DNA from: Halomonas heilongjiangensis
GTDB lineage: Bacteria; Pseudomonadota; Gammaproteobacteria; Pseudomonadales; Halomonadaceae
Length of the DNA stretch: 33,655 bases
NCBI RefSeq assembly: GCF_002879645.1
Contig: NZ_PNRE01000086.1
Location: forward strand, 1-33,655
Reading direction: 5' to 3'
Shown here: in pieces, positions 7,640 through 15,664 of the stretch
Numbering within the stretch: position 1 is the first letter of the stretch
Layout of the letters: each line of letters opens with the position of its first letter
Notes under the pieces: generated by a model
The model's input: the letters and a program-made list of their open reading frames with translations, nothing else
Databases searched by the model: none
What the model was told of the DNA's origin: nothing
Program-made: the position numbers and the translations under genes

Positions 7640-9826
7640 TCAGGACAGCTCCAGGCCCGCGAATCCGGCGTTGGCCACCGCCTCGCAGTGCTGTCGGTAC
7701 TCGCGCGCTCCGGCCGCGTAGATGGTGACAACGCGCGGCTTGCCCGGGGTATTGGCGCCGAAGAACCAGGAGTCCCTCATCGCCGCCAGCACGGACGCGT
7801 CGGCCACATCAAGGACATGCCGGGTCCACTCCTCCTCGGCAACAGGGGTCGGCACGACGCGCGTGGCCCCCTGGCGCCGCATCCACTCGATGCAACGCAC
7901 GATCCAATCGACGTTCTGCTCGATGCAGCGTCCCGCGTTACAGAGTGCCGCGGCATTGTGCGGGCCGTTGACGATGAACAGGTTGGGAAAACCGCCGACG
8001 AGCAGACCGAGGAACGTCTTCGGCCCCGCCTGCCACTTCTCGGCCAGCGACAGGCCGCCGGCTCCGCGGATATCGATCCGGCTCAATGAACCGGTACCGG
8101 CATCGAAGCCGGTGGCGTAGACGATCACGTCGAGCGGATGCTCATCCCGCGAGGTACGAATGCCTCCCGGCGTGATCCACTCGATGGGCGTCTCCCGCAG
8201 ATCCACCAGGGCGACGTTGCCGCGGTTGTAGGTTTCGTAATAGCCGTTCTCCAACGGCACGCGCTTCGTGCCGAAAGGATGGCTGGGTAGCAGCCGTCGC
8301 GCGGTCTCGGGGTCGTGGACACGCGCCAGGATCTTCCGACGCAGGAAGTCGCAGGCGTGCTCATTCACTTCGAAGCTCATCATCAGGTCGGCAAAATTGC
8401 CGAACCAGAACGCGAAGCCGGCCTTCTGCCAGAGCTCCTCGAACTTGGCTTCCCGTTCGGCAGCGGAAACCGCCAGCCCGGAGCGGGGATCGAAGGTGTG
8501 AATGAACCCGCCGTAGGACTCGCGGCAGGTGGCCAGGATCCGTGTCCAGTCCCGACGGATCTCGCGGCGGTCGGCATCCGTCAGCGGCCGATTGCGCTGG
8601 GGAATACAGTAGGTGGGGGTGCGCTGAAATACCGTCAGGTGTGCGACGTCAGGCGCGATGGTCTGGATCACCTGCACCCCCGAGGCGCCGGTGCCGATGA
8701 CCCCGACGCGCTTGCCGCCCAGTTCCACGCCGGCCGGCCATCTCGCGGTATGAAAGCTCTCGCCCGAAAAGTCGCTCATCCCCGGGTAGTCGGGCAGCTG
8801 TGGCACCGACAAGGTCCCTGTCGCGGCGATCAGGTAGCGCGCGGTCACGCGCTCGCCGGTGCCGGTCTCGATCCGCCAGAGCGCCTCAGCCTCGTCAAAC
8901 GTTGCGGCAAGCACAGGCGTGCCGAGCCGTAGGTGCCGGCGCAGGCCGAAGCGGTCGACCACGTGGCGAAGGTAGCGGGCAATATCGGGCTGGGTCGGGA
9001 AGAGTTCCTGCCACTCCCAATCCCGGAGCAAGGCATCGGAGAACGAGAAACCGTAGGTATGGATCTCCGAATCGACCCGCGCGCCGGGATAGCGATTCCA
9101 ATGCCAGACGCCCCCCACCTCGCTGCCGCCCTCGTACACCCGCGCGCGCAGCCCCATCCGGTTGAGTCGTTCCAACGCACAGATGCCCGACAGGCCGGCC
9201 CCGATGATGACGGCATCCAGGGCCGCGGCCCCCTGGCGCGGCGCGGATTGGGGCGGCCGCGACGCGGACTGTGAGGCGAAGAGCCCGGGCGGTTCGGGAT
9301 CGAGTTCGGTGCACCGCCAGACGCTTGTCGGAACGATGCCGGCGGTTCCCAGGCATTGGGTAACGCCATGGGTGTCACCTCCCTCCACCAGGCAGATCAG
9401 CCGGCCATGATGTCGGGACAGGAAAGTTCGGATGACCACCGCACCGACCGTTGCCAGGGCGTCAAGGAGCGCACTCGTCGTCGGCGCGATGTCGCTCGGG
9501 TCGAGCCCATCGAGAGCGAGTCCTTCGAGAGACAGCTCCACCAGGACACGGTCGCTAGCAACGGTGGGCGACTCCGTGACCGCTGCGCCCATCGCCTCCG
9601 CCGGCCAGACCGGGGTTCCGGCCGCCCCCTGCTGGCGCAGCACCAGGCGTACGGACTCCGCGTCCCGGGCCTGGTACCAGCACAGCATGCGCGTGCCGTC
9701 GTCCGCCAGGTAACAGCGCCGCCAGCGGACCCGGTGGAGCGTCAGACAGGCATGGATCGCCAACCGCCGCAGACCGTCGCGATCGAGCGGCGCCACCAGG
9801 GGAAGGATCGAGATGAAGTCGTTCAT
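7640..9826 (-). CDS. Baeyer-Villiger-type flavin monooxygenase with two N-terminal DUF4242-like repeats
   Basis: The C-terminal 525 residues are a class B flavoprotein monooxygenase: FAD motif GAGLSG (209-214), GGVWHWNRYPGARVDSE, the Baeyer-Villiger fingerprint FSGESFHTARWP (353-364) and the NADPH motif GTGASG (378-383). Such enzymes insert oxygen next to a carbonyl using NADPH and O2. The first about 200 residues are extra. Two ferredoxin-like repeats (about 4-78 and 93-175) resemble the DUF4242/SCO4226 family; the first contains VRWRRCYLADDGTRMLCWYQARDAES, split here by a turn. The start is uncertain. I chose ATG 9826 because it begins just before the first beta strand; ATG 9862 or TTG 9889 are possible and none has a good ribosome-binding site. 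Substrate unknown. Confidence 0.85.
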   Translation of the reverse strand: MNDFISILPLVAPLDRDGLRRLAIHACLTLHRVRWRRCYLADDGTRMLCWYQARDAESVRLVLRQQGAAGTPVWPAEAMGAAVTESPTVASDRVLVELSLEGLALDGLDPSDIAPTTSALLDALATVGAVVIRTFLSRHHGRLICLVEGGDTHGVTQCLGTAGIVPTSVWRCTELDPEPPGLFASQSASRPPQSAPRQGAAALDAVIIGAGLSGICALERLNRMGLRARVYEGGSEVGGVWHWNRYPGARVDSEIHTYGFSFSDALLRDWEWQELFPTQPDIARYLRHVVDRFGLRRHLRLGTPVLAATFDEAEALWRIETGTGERVTARYLIAATGTLSVPQLPDYPGMSDFSGESFHTARWPAGVELGGKRVGVIGTGASGVQVIQTIAPDVAHLTVFQRTPTYCIPQRNRPLTDADRREIRRDWTRILATCRESYGGFIHTFDPRSGLAVSAAEREAKFEELWQKAGFAFWFGNFADLMMSFEVNEHACDFLRRKILARVHDPETARRLLPSHPFGTKRVPLENGYYETYNRGNVALVDLRETPIEWITPGGIRTSRDEHPLDVIVYATGFDAGTGSLSRIDIRGAGGLSLAEKWQAGPKTFLGLLVGGFPNLFIVNGPHNAAALCNAGRCIEQNVDWIVRCIEWMRRQGATRVVPTPVAEEEWTRHVLDVADASVLAAMRDSWFFGANTPGKPRVVTIYAAGAREYRQHCEAVANAGFAGLELS

Positions 9827-9966
9827 CCGGGCAGAGAGGCCGGCCGAGGGGATGCCTAGCATCTTGCGCCGTCGCGACGGGCGAGGCAAGCACGCCGGAT
9901 AGCGTAGAATGTCCTCCTCCAGGCGCCGAGCGCCGCTCTTTCAACTTGCCTTGTCCCCTTGCCCCT

Positions 9967-10701
9967 ATGCTCTCCAACATCCGTATCGTCCTCGTCCAGA
10001 CCTACCACCCCGGCAACATCGGCGCCTCGGCCCGGGCCATGAAGACCATGGGCCTGACGGACCTGGTGCTGGTCAATCCGCGCCGCTACCCCGACCCCGA
10101 GGCCTCGCGCCTGGCCGCCGGGGCCGAGGACCTGGTCGACCAGGCCCGGGTGGTGGCCTCCCTCGAGGAGGCCGTGGCCGACTGCGTGCAGGTGGTGGGG
10201 GCCAGCGCACGGTTGCGCAGCCTGCCGCTGCCCCACTTCGACGAACCCGACGCGATGGCCGGCGAGCTGGTGGGGCATGCCGCCCATGACCCGGTGGCGC
10301 TGGTGTTCGGGCGCGAGCGCTTCGGCCTGACCAACGACGAGATCCGCTGCTGCAGTCACCAGGTGAGCATTCCCGCCAACCCCGACTACGGCATCCTCAA
10401 CCTGGCCCAGGCGGTACAGGTGCTCGCCTACGAGGCATTCAAGGCCTGGCGTCGTCGCCCGGAGAGCGACTACCGGCCGGCCCGTCCCGCCGGGGAGCGG
10501 CAGCCCACCCGCGAGCAGCTCGGCCACTTCCACGACCATCTGGGCCGGGTGATGCAGGCGAGCGGCTTTCTCACCCAGCCCCACGCCCGCACCGAGGCCC
10601 AGCTCCAGGCGCTGTTCGCCCGCGCCCGCCCCAGTCGCAAGGAACTCTCGCTGCTGCGCGGCCTGCTCGGTTCGCTTGAGCGTCACCTGCCGGATAAATG
10701 A
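9967..10701 (+). CDS. trmJ: tRNA (cytidine/uridine-32-2'-O-)-methyltransferase TrmJ
   Basis: This 244-residue SPOUT-class methyltransferase uses S-adenosylmethionine to methylate the ribose of nucleotide 32 in several tRNAs. The opening NIRIVLVQTYHPGNIGASAR, the middle LVFGRERFGLTNDEI and the knot segment NPDYGILNLAQAVQVLAYE match TrmJ (formerly YfhQ/LasT-like). The C-terminal extension with REQLGHFHDHLGRVM and SRKELSLLRGLLGSLER is the TrmJ dimer/tRNA-binding region. I used the ATG at 9967; seven more residues from an upstream start are possible. There is no clear Shine-Dalgarno sequence. It is monocistronic and divergent from the monooxygenase gene. Confidence 0.94.
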   Translation: MLSNIRIVLVQTYHPGNIGASARAMKTMGLTDLVLVNPRRYPDPEASRLAAGAEDLVDQARVVASLEEAVADCVQVVGASARLRSLPLPHFDEPDAMAGELVGHAAHDPVALVFGRERFGLTNDEIRCCSHQVSIPANPDYGILNLAQAVQVLAYEAFKAWRRRPESDYRPARPAGERQPTREQLGHFHDHLGRVMQASGFLTQPHARTEAQLQALFARARPSRKELSLLRGLLGSLERHLPDK

Positions 10702-10704
10702 AAA

Positions 10705-10725
10705 CGGCGGCCACCCGGGCCGCCG
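10705..10725 (-). terminator. Hairpin between trmJ and the convergent transporter gene
   Basis: CGGCGGCC (10705-10712), ACCCG loop and GGCCGCCG (10718-10725) form an 8-bp stem. On the minus strand it is followed by TTTT, so it fits a terminator for the transporter gene, whose stop codon lies 27 nt upstream in that direction. It begins 4 nt after the trmJ stop. Confidence 0.6.
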
Positions 10726-10751
10726 ATCTCACCTCGTCACGTCGATGCGGG

Positions 10752-12104
10752 TCACAGCAGCATCGCCGCCAGCCAGCCGAAACCGATCAACGGGATGTTG
10801 TAGTGCAGGAAGGTGGGCACCACGCTGTCCCAGATATGGTCGTGCTGGCGGTCGACGTTCAGCCCCGAGGTCGGGCCGAGGGTCGAGTCCGATGCCGGCG
10901 AGCCGGCATCACCCAGCGCCGCCGCGGTGCCGACCAGGGCCACCGTGGCCAGCGGCGAGAAGCCGAACTGCACCGCCAGGGGCACGAAGATCGCCGCGAT
11001 GATCGGGATGGTCGAGAATGACGAGCCGATGCCCAGGGTGATGAAGAGCCCCACCAGCAGCATGATCAGGGCCGCCAGGCCGCGATGGTCGCCGATGATC
11101 CCGAAGCTCGACCGCACCAGGGCGTCGATCTCGCCGGTGGCGGTCATCACCGCGGCGAACCCCGAGGCCGAGATCATGATGAAGCCGATCAGCGCCATCA
11201 TGCGCATGCCGCTGGTGAAGAGATCGTCCGCCTCGCGCCACTTGAAGATGCCGCCCAGCGACAGCAGCGCGAAGCCCACCAGGCCGCCCAGTACCATGGA
11301 GCCGGAATAGAGCTGGATGCCCAGGGCGGCGACGATGGCCAGGCCGGACATGACCAGCCCCAGGGCATGCGGCTCGACGTGTCGCTCGGGGTGGTGGTGC
11401 GGCACGTTGCTGGTGATCACCTCCAGCGCCTCGTAGTCCCTCGGCCGGCGATAGCTGAAGCAGAGTGCCACTACCAGGCCCAGCGCCATGCCGGCCACCG
11501 GCACGCCCATGGCCAGCGGCACCAGGCCGCGGCCGATCTCCAAGCCCAGCGCCTCGCCGGCGCGGTTGATGTTGGCCAGCAGGATATCGTTGAGGAAGAT
11601 GGCGCCGAACCCCACCGGCAGCAGCATGTAGGGGGCGGTGAGGCCGAAGGTCAGGGCACAGGCGACCGCGCGACGGTCGAGACGCAGCTGGTTCATGACC
11701 TTGAGCAGCGGCGGGATCAGGATCGGGATGAAGGCGATATGCACCGGAATCAGGTTCTGCGACGAGATCGCCACCAGCAGCACGGCCCCCAGCAGCAGCA
11801 TCTTCACCGCGGCCTGGCGCTTCGCCGAGGCCTCCTGCCCCAGCAGGGCGATCAATCGCCTCGCCAGCAGGTCCGGCAGGCCGGAACGCGAGATCGCTAC
11901 CGCAAAGGCCCCCAGGGTGGCATAGGCCAGCGCCACCTTGGCGCCGCCCCCCACTCCGTCGTTGAAGGCGGCGAGGGTCTCTTCCACCGAGAGTCCACCG
12001 GCCAGCCCCCCGACCAGGGCGCCCACCACCAGGGCCAGGACCACCGACACCCGGGCCAGCGACAGCCCGACCATCACCAGAACCGCTAGAATCACCGCAT
12101 TCAT
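10752..12104 (-). CDS. Na+/H+ antiporter-family transporter (COG2056, YuiF-like)
   Basis: This is a 450-residue polytopic membrane protein with about 11-12 hydrophobic helices. Family marks include [30 protein letters not shown] near the N-terminus (first repeat) and [19 protein letters not shown] with [19 protein letters not shown] at the C-terminus. These belong to the NhaC-related group that includes Bacillus YuiF, proposed to move histidine or other amino acids with ions. The sequence supports the family but not the substrate. It is monocistronic. The gap upstream is shared with a divergent Pho-box promoter on the other strand, so phosphate control of this gene is also possible but not shown. 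Confidence 0.85.
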   Translation of the reverse strand: MNAVILAVLVMVGLSLARVSVVLALVVGALVGGLAGGLSVEETLAAFNDGVGGGAKVALAYATLGAFAVAISRSGLPDLLARRLIALLGQEASAKRQAAVKMLLLGAVLLVAISSQNLIPVHIAFIPILIPPLLKVMNQLRLDRRAVACALTFGLTAPYMLLPVGFGAIFLNDILLANINRAGEALGLEIGRGLVPLAMGVPVAGMALGLVVALCFSYRRPRDYEALEVITSNVPHHHPERHVEPHALGLVMSGLAIVAALGIQLYSGSMVLGGLVGFALLSLGGIFKWREADDLFTSGMRMMALIGFIMISASGFAAVMTATGEIDALVRSSFGIIGDHRGLAALIMLLVGLFITLGIGSSFSTIPIIAAIFVPLAVQFGFSPLATVALVGTAAALGDAGSPASDSTLGPTSGLNVDRQHDHIWDSVVPTFLHYNIPLIGFGWLAAMLL

Positions 12105-12202
12105 GGCAAGATTTCCATCGAAAATAGGGTTATGAGCGCACGAAAGCGGCGGATTCTACCAGAATGCTCGGCTCATCGGTGAGGATCCCCCCTATCCCGC
12201 CG

Positions 12203-12256
12203 GTCATCGGAATGTCATCCGCCGGTGATCGAACTGTCATCCTGCTGGGCGATAAA
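12203..12256 (+). promoter_or_regulatory. Double Pho-box-like operator with -10 element (putative PhoB-activated promoter)
   Basis: GTCATC occurs at 12203-12208, 12214-12219 and 12236-12241, and GTGATC at 12225-12230: four half-sites spaced exactly 11 bp. The last reads CTGTCAT, identical to the E. coli Pho-box half-site. Seen at a larger scale, a 22-bp unit from 12197 is repeated at 12219 with three changes. After the last 11-mer, 6 nt separate it from GATAAA (12251-12256), a fair -10. E. coli pstS has the same last-box to -10 geometry. No -35 hexamer is visible, as expected when PhoB replaces it. PhoB is the phosphate-limitation response regulator; its action here is inferred. Confidence 0.7.
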
Positions 12257-12261
12257 GGAGA

Positions 12262-12431
12262 TACCCGCCAGGCGGGAGAGGCAAGGGACACTGCCACCCC
12301 CACGCCAGGGATGCGAGGGTGCAGGGAGCACTCGAGGGAGACCCGGGGCTGGAAGGCCTGGGTCGAAGCATCGGGACGATGCCCAGGGAGGAGCCGCATG
12401 CCGCCACGACGCTCGCCGTCGTGGCGTTTTT
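12262..12431 (+). ncRNA. Putative CsrB/RsmZ-type small RNA rich in GGA motifs
   Basis: From the predicted start about 6 nt after the -10 to the terminator U-tract there are about 170 nt, within the usual size of RsmY/RsmZ RNAs. Ten GGA motifs lie between 12257 and 12392, three of them as CAGGGA (12306, 12322, 12384). Several are in hairpin loops: GGCA/TGCC enclosing AGGGACAC (12280-12295), GGGTGC-AGGGA-GCACTC (12317-12333), GACCC/GGGTC with inner GGC/GCC and loop TGGAAG (12340-12364), and GCATC-GGGAC-GATGC (12368-12382). CCAGGGATG at 12305 resembles the CsrA SELEX consensus. There is no coding frame of note on this strand, and no other gene needs the terminator. The 5' end is estimated. Function as a CsrA/RsmA sponge is inferred. 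Confidence 0.68.
12402..12431 (+). terminator. Rho-independent terminator of the GGA-rich small RNA
   Basis: CGCCACGACG (12402-12411), CTCGC loop and CGTCGTGGCG (12417-12426) form a perfect 10-bp stem followed by TTTTT (12427-12431). The U-tract is on the plus strand only. It overlaps the stop codon of the convergent DUF4105 gene (12430-12432), whose own strand gets no T-run here, so the terminator serves the RNA. Confidence 0.9.
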
Positions 12432-13455
12432 ATTCGCGGTGAGCGAACGACTCCCAACCCGGCACGCCCTGACGGATGCATCGCGAGAAGTCCGCGGCCT
12501 CATGGGCCCGGCGAGCCCGTTCGGTGATATCGCCGAGCCGGCGCAGCTCGGCCAGGGTGTACCCCTCGACGAGCCCGCCGTGATCGAAGACATAGCCAGG
12601 CAGCAGCCCGGTCAGCAGCAGGCGATGGTCCATGGGCAGCCCCTCGATGATGCCGCGCATCATGGCGAACACCAGGGTGGTGCAGTTGGCGGTGATGGTG
12701 TGATAGAAGCGCGGTTCGCGCTCGAGCCGGCCGGCCATCTTGACCAGCGCCAGCAGCAGCTCTCGCCGGTCTTCGGGCGAGAGGGTGACACGGTAGAGGG
12801 CGACCCGTTCCTCGCGCACGTTACTGCGCAGGCGCACCGCATCGCGCTCGTCGGCGGCGATGATCGCCAGCTCGTACTGCTTGAAGAAGCCGCCGATCTC
12901 CGAGAAGCGCTCGTGTCGCTCGCGGCGCACCTCCACCGAGAAGGCGACGAAGTCGCCGTCACCGCCCTCCTCGCCCAGGAAGCCGAAGCTGATCAGGACA
13001 TGGGCGATGCCGGGACGTCCCCAACTGGAGATGAAGAGATCCACCGATGCGAGCCGGTCCAGGTCGTACTGCCGGCTCTCCCACTTCGCCACGGCCTCGT
13101 CCGCGCTCAGCCAGGTGAAGTGGCGGACATGGTGCAGCGTCAGCCGATTGCCCTCGAGCTCGCCGGTGGCCAGATGGGCCACGTCCTCTGCCCAGTCGAG
13201 GTCCTTCGCCGGCCGCAGGCCGCGCCACCAGACGAACAGCGCGGCCATCTGCACGACCATCCCGGCCAGCGGGGCCAGTCTCGCTCCCTTCCAGGCCAGC
13301 AGCAGCCAGATGCCGCCTGCCGTCACCCAGCCCGCGACCACCAGCCTCCGACCGACCGCAGGCAGCGGCAGCCGATGGCCCAATGCCAGCGCTCCCCAGG
13401 CGGTGCAGAGCAGCAACGCCAGGCGCAACAGGCCGTCCATGAATGCAATGATCAT
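12430..13455 (-). CDS. DUF4105 (Lnb N-terminal-like) membrane protein
   Basis: This is a 341-residue protein. About 80 N-terminal residues hold two or three transmembrane helices (LALLLCTAWGALALG, LVVAGWVTAGGIWLLLAW, AGMVVQMAALFVWWRG). A large extracytoplasmic domain with DUF4105/Lnb_N features follows: LDRLASVDLFISSWG, FKQYELAIIAADERDAVRL and the conserved TANCTTLVF near residue 255. The family is proposed to be a periplasmic cysteine-peptidase-like fold; its substrate is unknown. The ATG at 13455 has AAAGGG 5 nt upstream. It is monocistronic and lies between the catabolic operon and the small RNA. Confidence 0.8.
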   Translation of the reverse strand: MIIAFMDGLLRLALLLCTAWGALALGHRLPLPAVGRRLVVAGWVTAGGIWLLLAWKGARLAPLAGMVVQMAALFVWWRGLRPAKDLDWAEDVAHLATGELEGNRLTLHHVRHFTWLSADEAVAKWESRQYDLDRLASVDLFISSWGRPGIAHVLISFGFLGEEGGDGDFVAFSVEVRRERHERFSEIGGFFKQYELAIIAADERDAVRLRSNVREERVALYRVTLSPEDRRELLLALVKMAGRLEREPRFYHTITANCTTLVFAMMRGIIEGLPMDHRLLLTGLLPGYVFDHGGLVEGYTLAELRRLGDITERARRAHEAADFSRCIRQGVPGWESFAHRE

Positions 13456-13556
13456 CGTTGCCCTTTCGTCCCGGATCGCGAGCAGGCTACCACGCCCGGG
13501 GCGTCGACGCGGTCAACGAAGCCGTCGGTCATGCATCGGGGAGGCGAGGCTTGGCC

Positions 13557-14525
13557 TCAGGCGGGCGTCAGCCAGTTCCGGAACGCCACGAGATCGTCGC
13601 CCAGCTCGCCGCGGGTCACGCGCCGGTAGAGGCGCTGGAGCCGTGCGGTCACCGAGCCCTCGGCGATGGGGCGACCCGGCGGCGGGGCCCCGGCCCGGGC
13701 CCCGATATGGCGGCCGTCGAGCTCGCGCAGCGGCAGGAGCTCGGCGGCCGTGCCGGTGACGAAGGCCTCGTCGGCGGTGTAGAGCTCGTCGCGGGTGATG
13801 CGGCGCTCGCGCACCTCCAGCCCGAGCGCGTCCCGGGCCAGGCGGATCACGCTGTCGCGGGTGATCCCCTGCAGGCAGGAGGTGATCTCGGGCGTATGCA
13901 GCACCCCATCGCGCAGCAGGAACACATTGGCCGCCGAGGCCTCGGCCACGTAGCCCTCCGGGTCGAGCATCAGCGCCTCGTCGAAGCCGGCCTTCACCGC
14001 CGTGTTGAGCGCCAGCATGGAGTTGACATAGTGGCCGTTGGTCTTGGCCCGGCACAGGCTGATGTTGACGTGGTGCCGCGACCAGGACGAGGTCAACGCC
14101 CGCAGCCCGATCGACGCGGCCTCTGGGGAGATGTAGTCGCCCAGGTCCCAGGCGGCGATCATCACGTGCACGGTCAGGCCCTTGGCCCGCAGCCCCAGCC
14201 CCTCGGCGCCGAAGTACACCGTGGGCTTGAGGTAGGCGTTGGCCAGGCCGTTCTTCTTCAGGCACAGCCGCTGGGCCTCGATCAGCTCGGCCTCGCTGAA
14301 GTCGAGGGGCATGTCCAGGGCGTGGGCGCTGTCGGCCAGCCGCCGGGTATGCTCGGCCACCCGGAACAGGTGGGTGCCCCGTTCCCCGTGATAGGCACGC
14401 ACCCCCTCGAAGCAGCCCATGCCGTAGTGCAGGGTGTGGGTCAGCAGGTGGGTGCGGGCGTCGCGCCACGCCAGCCACTCGCCGTCGTGCCACAGCCAAC
14501 CGTCGCGATCGTAGAGCGGCGTCAT
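13557..14525 (-). CDS. ilvE: Branched-chain-type (class IV) aminotransferase
   Basis: This 322-residue PLP enzyme of fold type IV has THTLHYGMGCFEGVRAY near residue 30, the PLP lysine at K161 (CRAKTNGHYVNS) and the glutamate-bearing loop GYVAEASAANVF (E195). The C-terminal SCLQGITRDSVIRLARD and GTAAELLPLRELDGR blocks are standard for IlvE. IlvE moves the amino group between glutamate and branched-chain 2-oxo acids. Its ATG overlaps the stop of the deacetylase gene (ATGA), so it is the last gene of the catabolic operon, where it could act on a pathway intermediate instead. D-amino-acid or aminodeoxychorismate specificity is less likely given the length and motifs. A short GAGGC/GCCTC hairpin sits over its stop codon. 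Confidence 0.82.
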   Translation of the reverse strand: MTPLYDRDGWLWHDGEWLAWRDARTHLLTHTLHYGMGCFEGVRAYHGERGTHLFRVAEHTRRLADSAHALDMPLDFSEAELIEAQRLCLKKNGLANAYLKPTVYFGAEGLGLRAKGLTVHVMIAAWDLGDYISPEAASIGLRALTSSWSRHHVNISLCRAKTNGHYVNSMLALNTAVKAGFDEALMLDPEGYVAEASAANVFLLRDGVLHTPEITSCLQGITRDSVIRLARDALGLEVRERRITRDELYTADEAFVTGTAAELLPLRELDGRHIGARAGAPPPGRPIAEGSVTARLQRLYRRVTRGELGDDLVAFRNWLTPA

Positions 14526-15664
14526 GCTCGTGTCCTCGTGTAGCCATCGCGCCAGCCGTCGATCAGCAGGCGCTGGTGGGGCTGCAGGTCCTGGTAGGCC
14601 CAGGCGGCGATCTCGTCGTTCTGCGGGTCGGGCACCTCGATCCGGCTCTCGGCCAGCACCTGGATCGCCGCATGGCCACACAGCGGTGCATAGCCCTCCG
14701 AGTAGCCGCCCTCGTGGACCAGCACCAGCCGCCCATGGCAGATCCGCTCCGCGAGCGCCTTGACCTGCCGCGTCATGGCGGCGAAGGCGCCACTGTTGAG
14801 CAGCATCTTGCCCAGCGGATCCTTGGCACAGGCGTCGTAGCCACAGGCGACCACGATCAGCTCAGGGGCGAAGGCCTCGATCGCCGGCAGCACCAGCTCG
14901 GTCATGGCGTAGTCATAGGCGCCGATGCCGCAGCCAGGTGGCAGCGGCAGGTTGAGGTTGGTGCCCTCGCCCGCCCCCTCGCCCTGTTCACCGAAGGCGC
15001 CGGTGTCCAGCGGGTAGTTGCCGGCCTGGTGCAGCGACACCGTGAACACCTCGGGGTCGTCGTAGAAGGCCGCCTGCTGGCCGTTGCCGTGGTGGACGTC
15101 CCAGTCGAGGATCGCCACCCGTCCGACCTGGCCCAGCGCTCGGGCACGCATCACGGCCACCGGGATGTTGCCCAGCAGGCAGAATCCGCGTCCCCGATCG
15201 GCCTCGGCGTGGTGACCCGGCGGACGACACAGCGCATAGGCATTGGCCAGTTCGCCGGTCGCCACCGCCTCCAGCGCGGCGATGGCGAGGCCCGCCGAGT
15301 GCCGCGCGGCCGCCAGGCTGCCCGGCGTGTAGGGGGCACAGTCGCCCCCATCGCCACCGCGCGCCCGGTCCCCGGCCTCGAGGGCATCGAGATAGCGCAC
15401 CGTATGGAAACGCTCGAGATCCCGGCGCGAGGCCGGGGGCGGCTTGCGCACCTCGAGCTCGTCGATCAGCCCCGAGACCTCGAGCAGGTTCTTCAACCGC
15501 CGCTTGCTCTCGGGACTCTCCGAGGCGGGCTGGGGCTGGAGGAACGCCCCCGGCGCCGAGAAGACCCCGATGGCGCCGGGGTCGTGCCAGAAGCAGCGCT
15601 CATGCCAGAAGAACCCGGCGGCCGGCGCTCCGGCGGCCGGCGCTCCGGTGCGGCCCGCCGTCAT
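14522..15664 (-). CDS. Class II histone deacetylase-like amidohydrolase
   Basis: This 380-residue metal amidohydrolase has the deacetylase motifs CRPPGHH (H151, H152), the zinc ligands D189 and H191 in ILDWDVHHGNG, D277 in CGYDACAKDP, and the transition-state tyrosine Y321 in HEGGYSEGY. FFWHERCFWHDPG and KRRLKNLLEVSGLI are typical of bacterial class II enzymes of the HDAH type, which hydrolyse N-acetyl or other N-acyl amides. Bacteria lack histones, so a small N-acyl amine is the likely substrate. The ATG at 15664 overlaps the stop of the upstream reductase gene. A tandem 15-bp repeat encodes GAPAAGAPAAG near the N-terminus. The longer ORF to 15916 is arginine-rich filler. Confidence 0.87.
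   Translation of the reverse strand: MTAGRTGAPAAGAPAAGFFWHERCFWHDPGAIGVFSAPGAFLQPQPASESPESKRRLKNLLEVSGLIDELEVRKPPPASRRDLERFHTVRYLDALEAGDRARGGDGGDCAPYTPGSLAAARHSAGLAIAALEAVATGELANAYALCRPPGHHAEADRGRGFCLLGNIPVAVMRARALGQVGRVAILDWDVHHGNGQQAAFYDDPEVFTVSLHQAGNYPLDTGAFGEQGEGAGEGTNLNLPLPPGCGIGAYDYAMTELVLPAIEAFAPELIVVACGYDACAKDPLGKMLLNSGAFAAMTRQVKALAERICHGRLVLVHEGGYSEGYAPLCGHAAIQVLAESRIEVPDPQNDEIAAWAYQDLQPHQRLLIDGWRDGYTRTRA
15616..15645. repeat. Two tandem 15-bp copies within the deacetylase 5' end
   Basis: The unit CGGCGGCCGGCGCTC is present twice without gap (15616-15630, 15631-15645) with the start of a third partial copy. Being 15 bp, it adds or removes five residues (GAPAA) without shifting the frame. 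It lies before the catalytic domain. Confidence 0.9.

Noticed and set aside
11085..12089. A 334-codon plus-strand frame opposite the transporter
   Set aside because: Antisense shadow of the COG2056-type transporter; His/Gln/Asp-rich with no domain.
12105..12250. A GacA upstream activating site (TGTAAG-N6-CTTACA) for the small RNA
   Set aside because: Searched by eye on both strands and not found; the Pho-like repeats are the only clear operator.
12257..12431. Cobalamin or other riboswitch in the gap before the terminator
   Set aside because: No conserved B12 box or other riboswitch core could be matched, and no plus-strand gene follows the terminator to be controlled.
13458..14543. A 361-codon plus-strand frame opposite the aminotransferase
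   Set aside because: Shadow of ilvE, which has its PLP lysine and family motifs in the opposite frame.
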